64,000 nt of DNA from Streptomyces sp. NBC_00459 (GTDB lineage: Bacteria; Actinomycetota; Actinomycetes; Streptomycetales; Streptomycetaceae). The first letter of the stretch is position 1, and each line of letters begins with the position of its first letter. The stretch lies in the NCBI RefSeq assembly GCF_036013955.1, contig NZ_CP107903.1:3782001-3846000 (forward strand), in the 5' to 3' direction. Below the pieces are notes generated by a model. It was given only the letters and a program-made list of their open reading frames with translations, was not told where the DNA came from and did not search any database. A program made the position numbers and the translations under genes. Positions 35,972 to 45,516 of the stretch are shown piece after piece.

Positions 35972-36460
35972 ATGGCCGACTCCAGTTTCGACATCGTCTC
36001 GAAGGTCGAGCGGCAGGAGGTCGACAACGCCCTCAACCAGACCGCCAAGGAGATCTCCCAGCGCTACGACTTCAAGGGCGTGGGTGCCTCGATCTCGTGG
36101 TCCGGCGAGAAGATCCTCATGGAGGCGAACTCCGAGGAACGGGTCAAGGCGGTCCTCGATGTGTTCGAGACCAAGCTGATCAAGCGCGGCATCTCGCTGA
36201 AGTGCCTGGACGCGGGCGAGCCCCAGCTCTCCGGCAAGGAGTACAAGCTCTTCGCCTCGATCGAGGAGGGCATCTCCCAGGAGAACGCGAAGAAGGTCGC
36301 GAAGATCATCCGTGACGAGGGCCCGAAGGGCGCGAAGGCCCAGGTCCAGGGCGAGGAGCTGCGCGTCAGCTCGAAGAGCCGTGACGACCTTCAGGCCATC
36401 ATCGCCCTCCTCAAGGGCAAGGACTTCGACTTCGCACTGCAGTTCGTGAACTACCGGTAG
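35972..36460 (+). CDS. YajQ family nucleotide-binding protein
   Basis: 162 residues from ATG 35972 (ADSSFDIVSKVERQEVDNAL) with AAGGAG upstream. The sequence contains QRYDFKGVGASISWSGEKI and KGISL-like KRGISLKCLD, and ends VQGEELRVSSKSRDDLQAII then LQFVNYR. This matches the YajQ/DUF520 family throughout. Members bind nucleic acid or nucleotides, and a Xanthomonas homologue binds cyclic di-GMP. Role in Streptomyces unknown. Confidence 0.92.
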   Translation: MADSSFDIVSKVERQEVDNALNQTAKEISQRYDFKGVGASISWSGEKILMEANSEERVKAVLDVFETKLIKRGISLKCLDAGEPQLSGKEYKLFASIEEGISQENAKKVAKIIRDEGPKGAKAQVQGEELRVSSKSRDDLQAIIALLKGKDFDFALQFVNYR

Positions 36461-36472
36461 TCCACAAGTGGT

Positions 36473-36513
36473 CGGGGAGGGGTGGGCCGTCCTGCGGTGC
36501 CCACCCCTCCCCG
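36473..36513. terminator. Terminator between YajQ gene and GlsB-type gene
   Basis: CGGGGAGGGGTGGGC (36473-36487) pairs perfectly with GCCCACCCCTCCCCG (36499-36513), 15 bp. It is placed between convergent genes. Confidence 0.85.
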
Positions 36514-36546
36514 CTGCCGGCAGCCGACTGCGGATCAAGTACGCGC

Positions 36547-36813
36547 TCAGTCGCGCGAGTTGCCGAACAGAATGCGGTACGCGATCAGCAGCACCAGTGA
36601 GCCGCCGATCGCCGCCGCCCACGTGGTTCCGTCGTAGAACTGTTTACTGATGGGGTGGTCCAGGAAGCGCGCCGAGATCCAGCCACCCAGGAACGCGCCC
36701 GCGACGCCGATGACCGTCGTGCCGATGAAACCGCCCGGGTCGCGCCCCGGCAGCAGAAACTTGGCGATGGCCCCGGCCAACAGCCCAAGGATGATCCAGC
36801 CGATGATGCTCAT
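36547..36813 (-). CDS. GlsB/YeaQ/YmgE family small membrane protein
   Basis: 88 residues from ATG 36811-36813. MSIIGWIILGLLAGAIAKFL, then the PGRDPGGFIGTTVIGVAGAF segment and a last helix (AAIGGSLVLLIAYRILF) define this three-helix family, once called transglycosylase-associated. It is often stress-induced; its biochemical role is unclear. Confidence 0.88.
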   Translation of the reverse strand: MSIIGWIILGLLAGAIAKFLLPGRDPGGFIGTTVIGVAGAFLGGWISARFLDHPISKQFYDGTTWAAAIGGSLVLLIAYRILFGNSRD

Positions 36814-36985
36814 GTCCTGAACCTGCCCGTCTGTGCTGTGCTCGAACTGTCCCGGCGCTGTGACTTGCGACGTCGTCGACCTCGTCGTGTCGGTGCGTTC
36901 GGGCTGATGCGTTGTTCGTGTTGTGTTGCTGTGCACGACGTCAGCGCGGTGCCCGGCGGTTGCACCGGTCAGTAGGGTGCGGCCC

Positions 36986-38266
36986 ATGACACAGCCCGGT
37001 GCCCGATCGACCCCTGAACTGCGACGCACCCTTGGTGTCGGGGACGCCGTTGTCATCGGGCTCGGGTCGATGGTCGGAGCCGGTGTCTTCGCAGCTCTGG
37101 GACCCGCGGCACGCGCGGCGGGGTCCGGGCTGCTGCTCGGGCTCGCCACAGCGGCCGTGGTCGCCCACTGCAACGCCATGTCGTCCGCCCGGCTGGCCGC
37201 CCTCTATCCCGCTTCCGGCGGCACCTACGTGTACGGGCGCGAGCGGCTCGGCGCCTTCTGGGGCTATCTCGCGGGGTGGTCGTTCGTCGTCGGGAAGACG
37301 GCTTCCTGTGCGGCGATGGCGCTCACCGTGGGCACGTACGTCTGGCCGGATCAGGCGCACGCTGTGGCGGTCGCGGCCGTGGTGGCGCTGACCGCGGTGA
37401 ACTACGGCGGAGTCCAGAAGTCCGCCTGGCTGACTCGGGCGATCGTGGCAGTGGTCCTCGCTGTCCTCGCTTCCGTGGTGGTGGTGTGCCTGACCTCTGG
37501 CGCCGCCGATGCCGACCGGCTGGAGGTCGGGGCCTCCTTTGGCGTGGGCGGAGTGCTCCAGGCGGCCGGACTGCTGTTCTTCGCGTTCGCCGGGTACGCC
37601 CGGATCGCGACCCTCGGCGAGGACGTGCGGGATCCCGCGCGCACCATCCCGCGTGCGATCCCGACGGCCCTGGGCATCGCGCTGGCGGTGTACGCGGCGG
37701 TGTCGGTGGCTGTCCTTTCCGTGCTGGGGTCGGGCGGGCTCGGGCAGGCGACCGCCCCACTGGCCGACGCTGTACGGGCGGCGGGCGTGCCGGGGCTGGT
37801 GCCGGTCGTCCGGGCCGGTGCCGCCGTGGCCGCGCTGGGCTCGCTGCTCGCCCTGATCCTGGGCGTCTCGCGGACGACGCTGGCCATGGCCCGTGACCGT
37901 CATCTGCCGGGTGCCCTGGCCGCCGTGCATCCGCGCTTCGAGGTACCGCACCGGGCCGAGCTGGCCGTGGGCGCGGTGGTCGCTGTGCTGGCCGCGACGG
38001 TGGACGTACGGGGCGCTATCGGCTTCTCCTCCTTCGGGGTTCTGGCTTACTACGCGGTGGCCAACGCCTCCGCCTGGACTCTGAGTTCGGCTCCGGCGTC
38101 ACGGGTGGTGCCGGCGGTGGGGCTCCTCGGCTGTGTGACGCTGGCGTTCGCGCTGCCGGGGGTGTCGGTGGTCGTGGGCGGGGGCGTGCTGGGCTTGGGG
38201 GCGGTCGCGTTCGGCGTACGACGGTGGTGGTCGGCTTCGCGGTCGTCGGCCGGACCTGACCGCTGA
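36986..38266 (+). CDS. APC superfamily amino acid/polyamine permease
   Basis: 426 residues and about 12 predicted membrane helices. The first helix has the family glycine motif (GDAVVIGLGSMVGAGVFAAL), followed by YPASGGTYVYGRERLGAFWG and the TM6-like AAGLLFFAFAGYARIATLGE. The start at 36986 follows from this motif; an upstream frame is not supported. Amino acid uptake or exchange is likely; substrate unknown. Confidence 0.9.
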   Translation: MTQPGARSTPELRRTLGVGDAVVIGLGSMVGAGVFAALGPAARAAGSGLLLGLATAAVVAHCNAMSSARLAALYPASGGTYVYGRERLGAFWGYLAGWSFVVGKTASCAAMALTVGTYVWPDQAHAVAVAAVVALTAVNYGGVQKSAWLTRAIVAVVLAVLASVVVVCLTSGAADADRLEVGASFGVGGVLQAAGLLFFAFAGYARIATLGEDVRDPARTIPRAIPTALGIALAVYAAVSVAVLSVLGSGGLGQATAPLADAVRAAGVPGLVPVVRAGAAVAALGSLLALILGVSRTTLAMARDRHLPGALAAVHPRFEVPHRAELAVGAVVAVLAATVDVRGAIGFSSFGVLAYYAVANASAWTLSSAPASRVVPAVGLLGCVTLAFALPGVSVVVGGGVLGLGAVAFGVRRWWSASRSSAGPDR

Positions 38267-38281
38267 CGGAACTCGCGTCGG

Positions 38282-38857
38282 CTACGAGGGCTCGACCGGC
38301 GGTGCTGTCGCCGTGCGTATGCGGAATTCGGGCCAGGGCTCCAGGTCCGTATCGTCGCTGGACTCCTCGTACCAGCCCGAGCCGTCGAGCCAGGTGTGCA
38401 GCCACTCCGCGAGGCCGGGGGCGTCGGTGTACCACGCGTGGTCGGCGTCGTCGGCGTTCGGTTCGAAGAGCAGGACGGTGCCTTCCGGTGTGCGGCAGTC
38501 CACGCACGCGTACATCCCGCAGCCCCAGTGGGATATCGGCAGGATGCCCTCGGGCCAGGGCCAGTCCGGGTCCTTGCGGGCCGCCTTGCGGTTGGCGAGG
38601 TACTGGGCGACGACGGGCGGCTCACCGGCGGGCGCGCCGTCGAGCAGGGGCAACAGGCCGTAGGAAGGGCCGAATCCGCCGTCTCCGATCCGGAGGTAGA
38701 GCTCGGCGAGGAGCGGCGGCAGACGGAAGCCGAGGACGGTCTCGGCACGGTCGAGCGTTGCCGCGTCCACGGGGGCGGGGAGTGAAGGCCAGCCCCACGG
38801 ACGGGTGTTGTGCGCCGCGGCGGCCACCCGTGTCAGCAACTGCTCGGTCTCGGTCAT
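38282..38857 (-). CDS. SMI1/KNR4-type protein
   Basis: 191 residues from ATG 38855-38857. It contains the SMI1/KNR4 pattern AETVLGFRLPPLLAELYLRI-GDGGFGPSYGLLPL, then a C-terminal half with ISHWGCGMYACVDC and GTVLLFEPNADD. The fold is common in immunity proteins of contact-dependent or polymorphic toxins, but no toxin gene is adjacent. A housekeeping role is equally possible. Confidence 0.8.
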   Translation of the reverse strand: MTETEQLLTRVAAAAHNTRPWGWPSLPAPVDAATLDRAETVLGFRLPPLLAELYLRIGDGGFGPSYGLLPLLDGAPAGEPPVVAQYLANRKAARKDPDWPWPEGILPISHWGCGMYACVDCRTPEGTVLLFEPNADDADHAWYTDAPGLAEWLHTWLDGSGWYEESSDDTDLEPWPEFRIRTATAPPVEPS

Positions 38858-38998
38858 GGATTCATCATGCAGGCCGCCACTGACAATCGCGGCGGCCTGT
38901 GGACAACCCACGGGCCGGGACACGATCCCGCCCGCAGGCTGTGGAAAACCGTCGGGCGGGGACGACGACGCCCCCGCCCTCTTCCGTCTCCGGCCGTG

Positions 38999-39394
38999 CT
39001 ACCAGCGGGAGCTGAACGGCTGGTCCGTCGGCACGATTTCGCGGCCCAGCGGCAGCAGCGAGACGGGGATGAGCTTGAAGTTGGCGATGCCGAAGGGGAT
39101 GCCGATGATCGTGATGCAGAGAGCCACGCCGGTGACGACGTGGGCCAGGGCGAGCCACCAGCCCGCGAGGACGAGCCACAGGACGTTGCCGACGCAGGAG
39201 GGGGCGCCCGCGTCGCGCCGCTCGACGGTCGTGCGGCCGAAGGGCCACAGGGCGTAGGCGCCGATCCGGAAGGCCGCGATGCCGAACGGAATTCCGATAA
39301 TCGTGATGCAGAGCAGCGCGCCTGCCGCCAGATAGGCGAGGAACAGCCAGAAGCCGCTCAGGACGAGCCAAATGACGTTGAGGATTGTCTTCAC
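38999..39394 (-). CDS. YccF domain membrane protein with internal duplication
   Basis: 131 residues, two matching halves: LCITIIGIPFGIAAFRIG then LCITIIGIPFGIANFKLI, each preceded by a hydrophobic WLVL-rich helix. This is the YccF (DUF307) family of inner membrane proteins, function unknown. The start overlaps the htpX stop by 4 bp (ATGA), so the two are translationally coupled. Confidence 0.9.
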   Translation of the reverse strand: MKTILNVIWLVLSGFWLFLAYLAAGALLCITIIGIPFGIAAFRIGAYALWPFGRTTVERRDAGAPSCVGNVLWLVLAGWWLALAHVVTGVALCITIIGIPFGIANFKLIPVSLLPLGREIVPTDQPFSSRW

Positions 39395-40254
39395 TGGTGG
39401 CGACCTGCCATCTTTTCGAGCCGGGCGATGCGCTCCGCCATCGGCGGGTGCGTAGAGAACATCTTGGAGAGTCCCTGGCCTGGGCGGAAGGGGTTCGCGA
39501 TCATCATGTGACTCGCGGTCTCGATACGCGGCTCGGGAGGCAGCGGGAGTTGTTTCGTGCCCGCCTCCAGTTTGCGCAGGGCGCTCGCGAGGGCCAGTGG
39601 GTCGCCGGTGAGCTGGGCGCCCGACGCGTCGGCCTCGTATTCCCTGGAGCGGCTGATGGCGAGCTGGATGACAGTGGCCGCGAGTGGGCCCAGGATCATG
39701 ATCAGCAGCATGCCGAGGATGCCGGGGCCGTCGTCGTCGTTCGAGCGGCCGATCGGGATCAGCCAGGCGAAGTTGACCAGGAACATGATCACGGAGGCCA
39801 GCGCGCCGGCGACCGACGAGATGAGGATGTCGCGGTTGTAGACATGGCTCAGCTCATGGCCGATGACGCCGCGCAGCTCGCGCTCGTCCAGGATGCGCAG
39901 GATGCCCTCGGTGCAGCACACTGCCGCGTTGCGCGGATTGCGGCCCGTCGCGAACGCGTTCGGTGCTTCGGTGGGCGAGATGTACAGGCGCGGCATGGGC
40001 TGGCGGGCCTGGGTCGAGAGGTCGCGGACCATGCGGTACAGGGCCGGAGCCTCGAATTCGCTCACCGGGCGGGCGCGCATCGCGCGTAGAGCCAGCTTGT
40101 CGCTGTTCCAGTACGCGTACGCGTTCGTGCCGATCGCGATGAGGAGTGCGATCACAAGGCCCGTACGGCCGAAGAAGCTGCCGATGACGATGATGAGTGC
40201 GGACAGTCCCCCGAGGAGCAGGGCTGTCCTGAGCCCGTTGTGCCGGCGGTGCAC
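39391..40254 (-). CDS. htpX: Protease HtpX, M48 family zinc metallopeptidase
   Basis: 287 residues. Two N-terminal membrane helices (10-26, 31-46) precede the zinc site HELSH (133-137, in GVIGHELSHVYNRDIL). Two more helices follow, and the third ligand lies in RSREYEADASG. The family degrades misfolded membrane proteins, with the active site in the cytoplasm. Length and layout are standard. It heads a two-gene unit with the YccF gene. Confidence 0.95.
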   Translation of the reverse strand: MHRRHNGLRTALLLGGLSALIIVIGSFFGRTGLVIALLIAIGTNAYAYWNSDKLALRAMRARPVSEFEAPALYRMVRDLSTQARQPMPRLYISPTEAPNAFATGRNPRNAAVCCTEGILRILDERELRGVIGHELSHVYNRDILISSVAGALASVIMFLVNFAWLIPIGRSNDDDGPGILGMLLIMILGPLAATVIQLAISRSREYEADASGAQLTGDPLALASALRKLEAGTKQLPLPPEPRIETASHMMIANPFRPGQGLSKMFSTHPPMAERIARLEKMAGRHQ

Positions 40255-40417
40255 GGTACGCCCTCCTAGTGGTGCGGCAGGGGAACCCTGGTGTCAGGTC
40301 CAGTGGACCCTTCTGTACTGGTCAACGCCAGGCGGGGATTCGCAGTTCCCTTGCGTGCTCGGAGGCACGCGTGAGCCGTCCGGGTGAGGTCCACGCGCGC
40401 GTGCCGGGAGGCGGGGG

Positions 40418-41941
40418 TCAGAAGAGGCCGGTGTCGGCGAAGCGCAGTACCAGCTGGGGTGCGCCGGAGAGGGCGATGGCCAGGACGGCGGTCAGCGCGA
40501 TGGCGGCTGTCAGGGGGGCCGGGGCGCGGTGGCGTTCGTCGGTGCCCTCGGGGGCGCGGAAGAGCAGGGCCGTCCACTGGAGGTAGTAGAAGAGGGCGAT
40601 CACCACGTTGACGGCCATGATCACGGCCAGCCAGCCGAGTCCGGCGTCGACGGCCGCGGAGAAGACGGTGACCTTCGCGAAGAGGCCGATGATGCCCGGC
40701 GGCAGTCCGGCGAGGCACAGCAGGAAGAAGCCCAGGACCAGCGCTGCCAGGGGGCGGGTGGCGTACAGGCCCCGGTAGTCGCTGACGCGGTTCAGGGGCT
40801 TCGTACGGGCCACCAGAGCCGCCACCGCGAAGGCGCCGAGGTTCACGGCGGCGTACATGAGGGCGTACGCGACGGTGGAGCCGATCGCCTTCTGGGCGTC
40901 GTCGGAGTACGCGGCGGCGGCGATCGGTACGAGGAGGTAGCCGGCCTGGCCGACGGAGGACCAGGCGAGCAGGCGTACCGCGCTGTACGCGCGCGTGGCC
41001 TGCTGGCGCAGGGCGCCGACGTTGCCGACGGTCATGGTGAGCGCGGCCAGGGCGGCCAGTGCCGGGCCCCAGACGTCGGCGTACGACGGGAAGGCGACGA
41101 CGGTGACGAGGATCAGGCCGGAGAAGCCGACGGCCTTGCCGACGACCGACAGATAGGCGGCGATCGGCAGGGGCGCGCCCACGTAGGTGTCGGGTACCCA
41201 GAAGTGGAAGGGCACGGCTGCCGTTTTGAAGGCGAAGCCGATGAGGGTGAGGACGACGCCTGCCTGGGCGAGGGTGTGGAGCTGTGGGTCGACGTGCTGG
41301 ATCCGGTCGGCGATCTCGGTGAGGTAGAGGGTGCCCGTGGACGCGTACACGAAGCTGATGCCCATGAGGCTGACCGCGGTCGCCGTCACGGAGGACAGGA
41401 AGAACTTGAGGGCCGCCTCGGAGGACTTCCGGTCGCCGTGCCGGATGCCGACAAGGGCGAAGGCGGGCAGGGAGGCGACCTCCAGGGCGACGATCAGGGT
41501 CGCGAGGTCGCGGGAGGCGGGCAGAAGGGCCGCCCCGGCGGCGGAGGACAGCAGCAGGAACCAGTACTCCCCTTCGGGGAGTCCCCGGTCTGCGTCCTTG
41601 AGGGCGGTGACCGAGAGGAGGGCGGCGAGCAACGCGCCGCCGAGCACCAGGAACTGGATGACGAGGGTGAAGCGGTCCGCCGTGTAACTGCAGACGTCGG
41701 TGCTGCCGTTGAGGCAGAAGGTGGAGCGGTCGCCGTCCAGGAGGGGCAGCAGAAGGAGGGCGGACGCGGCGAGGCCGGCGACCGAGGTCCAGCCGAGGAC
41801 TGCCTTCCTGTTGTCGCCGATGAACAGGTCGCCGACCAGTACGGCAAGCCCCACGAGGGCCGCGACGGTGGGCGGCGCGATGGCGAGCCAGTCGACCGAC
41901 TGGACGACGGACTGAGCCGCGGACTGAGCCGGGGAGCTCAT
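40418..41941 (-). CDS. nuoN: Complex I proton-pumping subunit NuoN
   Basis: 507 residues, about 14 membrane helices. Conserved features include VALEVASLPAFALVGIR (helix with the Glu), KFFLSSVTATAVSLMG and FKTAAVPFHFWVPDTYVGAP (Lys and His of the antiporter-like pump). It is the last gene of the nuo cluster and overlaps nuoM by 4 bp. Membrane-arm subunit. Confidence 0.94.
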   Translation of the reverse strand: MSSPAQSAAQSVVQSVDWLAIAPPTVAALVGLAVLVGDLFIGDNRKAVLGWTSVAGLAASALLLLPLLDGDRSTFCLNGSTDVCSYTADRFTLVIQFLVLGGALLAALLSVTALKDADRGLPEGEYWFLLLSSAAGAALLPASRDLATLIVALEVASLPAFALVGIRHGDRKSSEAALKFFLSSVTATAVSLMGISFVYASTGTLYLTEIADRIQHVDPQLHTLAQAGVVLTLIGFAFKTAAVPFHFWVPDTYVGAPLPIAAYLSVVGKAVGFSGLILVTVVAFPSYADVWGPALAALAALTMTVGNVGALRQQATRAYSAVRLLAWSSVGQAGYLLVPIAAAAYSDDAQKAIGSTVAYALMYAAVNLGAFAVAALVARTKPLNRVSDYRGLYATRPLAALVLGFFLLCLAGLPPGIIGLFAKVTVFSAAVDAGLGWLAVIMAVNVVIALFYYLQWTALLFRAPEGTDERHRAPAPLTAAIALTAVLAIALSGAPQLVLRFADTGLF

Positions 41942-43515
41942 CGGGGGCCTCCTGAGAGGAGCTGCTGCACGGCCGGGTCGGTCAGGCCGAGGAGGGCCTT
42001 CGGCCAGAGTCCGGCGACGACGGTGAGGGCGACGAGCGGGGCCCAGGCGGCGAGTTCGTACGTCTGTACGTCGGCGAGCTGGGGGGCGTCCGGCTGCGGG
42101 GCGGCGCCCATGCAGACGCGGCGTACGACGATGAGCATGTACGCGGCGGTGAGCAGGGTGCCGAACGCGGCGATCGCCGTGTAGGTGAGGAAAGCGGGGC
42201 GACTGAGGTCGTCGGCGGGGTCGAACGCGCCGAACAGGGCCAGCATCTCGCCCCAGAACCCGGCGAGACCGGGCAGTCCTAGCGAGGCGACGGCGGCGAA
42301 GGCCACGAGGCCGCCGAGGCGCGGGGCCCGGCCGTAGAGGGCGGCGCCTGTCTCCTCGGCGAGGGTGTCGAGGTCGGTGGTGCCCGTGCGGTCCTTCAGC
42401 GCACCGACCAGGAAGAAGAGGAGGCCGGTGATGAGGCCGTGGGCGATGTTGGCGAAGAGCGCGCCGTTCACGCCGGTCGGCGTCATGGTCGAGATACCGA
42501 GCAGCACGAAGCCCATGTGGCCGACGGAGGAGTAGGCGATGAGCCGCTTGAGATCGCCCTTCGCGCCCTGCCGGGCGAGGGCCAGACAGGCCAGGGAACC
42601 GTAGATGATCCCGACGACGGCGAACGCGGCGAGGTAGGGCGCGAACGTCCGGAATCCGTCAGGCGTGATCGGCAGCAGGATGCGTACGAACCCGTACGTG
42701 CCCATCTTGAGCAGGACGCCCGCCAGCAGGACCGAGCCGACGGTCGGGGCGGCGGTGTGGGCGTCGGGCAGCCAGCTGTGCAGCGGCCACATCGGCGTCT
42801 TGACCGCGAGCCCGATCCCGATCGCCAAAGCGGCCGTGACCTGCACGGATGTGCTCAGTCCAGAGCCGTTGTCAGTGGTGAGTGCCATGATGTCGAACGT
42901 GCCCGCTTTGATCCCGATCTGGAGCAGGCCCAGCAGCATGACCACGGATCCGAGCAGGGTGTAGAGGATGAACTTCCAGGCCGCTCGGGTCCGTTGCTCA
43001 CCGCCCCAGCGGGCGATGAGGAAGTACATCGGGATGAGCACCATCTCGAAGGCGAGGAAGAACAGCAGCAGGTCGAGGACGGCGAAGGTCGCGAGGGTGC
43101 CGGACTCCAGGACGAGGAGGAGTGCGACGAAGGCCTTCGGGGAGGGGCCGGCGGGCAGCTTGAAGTAGGAGTAGAGCGCGCAGAGGAAGGTCAGCAGCGC
43201 GCTCAGGACCAGAAGGGGGAGGGAAATGCCGTCGACGCCGAGGTGGATCCGCACGTCGAGTGCGGGGATCCAGCTGATGTCGGTCGTGGCCTGCATCTTC
43301 GACGGGTGGTCGTGGTCGACGCCGAGCGCGAGGGCGATCGCGGCGATGAGCACCGCACCGGTGACGGTGACACCGTGCCGCAGCACGGCCTGCTCGGGCG
43401 ACTTCCCCTTCAGTCCGGGCGGGGCCGGCAGAAGAGCGGCGACGGCGCCGATCAGCGGCCCCACGACGAGGAATGCCAGAAGGAACTGCATCACTGACTC
43501 GTTGATATCGATCAC
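41938..43515 (-). CDS. nuoM: Complex I proton-pumping subunit NuoM
   Basis: 525 residues. The signature helices FLAFEMVLIPMYFLIARWGG (functional Glu) and GIGLAVKTPMWPLHSWLPDA (Lys, His) are intact, followed by HTAAPTVGSVLLAGVLLKMG. It is preceded by nuoL with a 6-bp gap and overlaps nuoN. Confidence 0.95.
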   Translation of the reverse strand: MIDINESVMQFLLAFLVVGPLIGAVAALLPAPPGLKGKSPEQAVLRHGVTVTGAVLIAAIALALGVDHDHPSKMQATTDISWIPALDVRIHLGVDGISLPLLVLSALLTFLCALYSYFKLPAGPSPKAFVALLLVLESGTLATFAVLDLLLFFLAFEMVLIPMYFLIARWGGEQRTRAAWKFILYTLLGSVVMLLGLLQIGIKAGTFDIMALTTDNGSGLSTSVQVTAALAIGIGLAVKTPMWPLHSWLPDAHTAAPTVGSVLLAGVLLKMGTYGFVRILLPITPDGFRTFAPYLAAFAVVGIIYGSLACLALARQGAKGDLKRLIAYSSVGHMGFVLLGISTMTPTGVNGALFANIAHGLITGLLFFLVGALKDRTGTTDLDTLAEETGAALYGRAPRLGGLVAFAAVASLGLPGLAGFWGEMLALFGAFDPADDLSRPAFLTYTAIAAFGTLLTAAYMLIVVRRVCMGAAPQPDAPQLADVQTYELAAWAPLVALTVVAGLWPKALLGLTDPAVQQLLSGGPR

Positions 43516-43521
43516 GCCTGC

Positions 43522-45516
43522 TCACGCTCCCGTGGCGACGAGGAGGACGGCGACCACCAGGACGACGGTGCCGGCGAGCAGCGCGCTCACATAGGTCTGG
43601 ACGTTGCCGGTCTGTGCGCGCCGTACGGCGGTACCCAGCAGGCGGGGCAGGGCACTCGCACCGCGTACGTAGGTGTCGACGACCTCTCGGTCGAGGAACC
43701 GGACGACGGTCGCGGCGGCCTGGACCGGGCGGACGAGCAGCGCCGTGTACAGGGCGTCCAGATGGAAGCCGACGGCCGCGTGGCGGTGCAGCGGGCCGAG
43801 CAGAAGGCGTCCGGGGTCCGCCGGGTCGGGTGCGGTGGCCATGTCTCCGTAGGCGGGGGTGTGGGTGGCGATGGCCTCGGCCTCGACGAGACCGCCGTCC
43901 GCGTCAGGGTGGGCCGCGACCGCGCCCATGGGTACGCGGGCCGCCAGGGCGGTGAGCTGGCGCCAGGTTCCATAGGTGACGAGACCGCCGACGAGGGCCA
44001 TTCCCGTGCCGAGGACCGAGGTGGTGAGGGTCGGGGTCAGGTCGTGTCCGTCGAACCAGTCGGGCAGCCTGCCGTACGCGAGCCCGCCGAGGGCGAGGGA
44101 GGGGATCGCGAGCACCCAGAGCACGGTGGTCATCGCGACGGGCTGCCTGCCGTGGTCGGGGGCCTCGGCGCCCCGGCCCCGGAAGGCGAGCAGCCAAAGG
44201 CGGGTCGCGTAGGCGGCGGTGAGCAGGGCCGAGGCGAGGCCGGCGACGAGGACGATCCAGCCGGCGGCGCCGGGGATGCCCTCGGCGTGGCCGGAGGTGA
44301 CGTGTTCGGCGGCGCCGAGGACGGACTCCTTGGAGAAGAAGCCGCTGAAGGGCGGGATCGCGGCGAGCGCGAGGAGCGCCACGGTCATCGTCCAGTAGGC
44401 GTCGGGGATGCGGGTGCGCAGGTTGCCCATGCGGGACATGGCGGCCAGCGAGTTGGTGCCTGAGGCGTGGATGATCACGCCAGCCGCGAGGAAGAGCAGC
44501 GCCTTGAAGGCGCCGTGGGTGAGGAGGTGGAAGACGGCGGCACCGCGGTCGCCGACGGCGAGGGCGCCGGTCATGTAGCCGAGCTGGCCGATCGTCGAGT
44601 AGGCGAGGACGCGCTTGATGTCGTCCTGGGCGAGGGCGGCGAGGGCGGAGCCGGCCATCGTGACGGCGGCCATGACGGCGAGGACGACCAGTGCGGCCGC
44701 GGAGGCCGCGAAGACGGGGAGGAGCCGGGCGATGAAGTAGACACCGGCGGCGACCATCGTCGCGGCGTGGATCAGCGCGGAGACGGGCGTGGGGCCCGCC
44801 ATCGCGTCGGGGAGCCAGGTGTGCAGCGGGAACTGCGCCGACTTGCCCGCCACACCGGCCAGGAGCAGCAGGGCGATGAGTGTCGGGTGGTCGAGTCCGC
44901 CGGTCGCGACGGTGCCGAGGATCTTCGTGATCCGGAAGGACCCGGCGTCGGTGGCGAGCGCGAACAGGCCGATCAGGAAGGGGACATCACCGAGCTTGGT
45001 GACGAGGAAGGCCTTGAGGGAGGCGGCCCGGGCTTCCGGGGTCTCCCAGTAGTGGCCGACCAGGAAGTACGAGCAGATGCCCATGATCTCCCAGCCGACC
45101 AGCAGCACCATCAGGTCGCCGGAGTAGACGACGAGCAGCATCGCGGAGGTGAAGAGGGAGACGAGAGCGGCGTACGAGGGGTAGCGCGGGTCGTCGCGCA
45201 GATAGGCCGTCGAGTAGATCTGCACGCAGGTCGCGACCAGGCCGACCAGGACGGCGACGAGGGCGGCGAAGCCGTCGATGTGCAGGGCGAGTTCGACGGG
45301 GACCGAGCCGGTGGGTGTGAGCTCGGTGGCGGCGTCGACGGCCCGGTCGCCGCCCTGGCGTACCGCGACGACCACGGCGAGGGCGAGCGCCGTGAGGGGC
45401 GGCAGTACGGCGAGGGGGCGTACGAAGCCGGGGGCCGTGCGGCCCAGGAGCAGGCCGGCCGCGGCGCCGAGGAACGGGAGGAGGGGGACGAGGACGGCGA
45501 GGGTGGTCGTGGTCAC
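43522..45516 (-). CDS. nuoL: Complex I proton-pumping subunit NuoL
   Basis: 664 residues. The antiporter-like core has GWEIMGICSYFLVGHYWETP, VAGKSAQFPLHTWLPDAMAG and PTPVSALIHAATMVAAGVYF. The C-terminal extension corresponds to the lateral helix and last membrane segment (VPRLLGTAVRR region). The 5' end overlaps nuoK by 4 bp. Standard length. Confidence 0.95.
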   Translation of the reverse strand: MTTTTLAVLVPLLPFLGAAAGLLLGRTAPGFVRPLAVLPPLTALALAVVVAVRQGGDRAVDAATELTPTGSVPVELALHIDGFAALVAVLVGLVATCVQIYSTAYLRDDPRYPSYAALVSLFTSAMLLVVYSGDLMVLLVGWEIMGICSYFLVGHYWETPEARAASLKAFLVTKLGDVPFLIGLFALATDAGSFRITKILGTVATGGLDHPTLIALLLLAGVAGKSAQFPLHTWLPDAMAGPTPVSALIHAATMVAAGVYFIARLLPVFAASAAALVVLAVMAAVTMAGSALAALAQDDIKRVLAYSTIGQLGYMTGALAVGDRGAAVFHLLTHGAFKALLFLAAGVIIHASGTNSLAAMSRMGNLRTRIPDAYWTMTVALLALAAIPPFSGFFSKESVLGAAEHVTSGHAEGIPGAAGWIVLVAGLASALLTAAYATRLWLLAFRGRGAEAPDHGRQPVAMTTVLWVLAIPSLALGGLAYGRLPDWFDGHDLTPTLTTSVLGTGMALVGGLVTYGTWRQLTALAARVPMGAVAAHPDADGGLVEAEAIATHTPAYGDMATAPDPADPGRLLLGPLHRHAAVGFHLDALYTALLVRPVQAAATVVRFLDREVVDTYVRGASALPRLLGTAVRRAQTGNVQTYVSALLAGTVVLVVAVLLVATGA

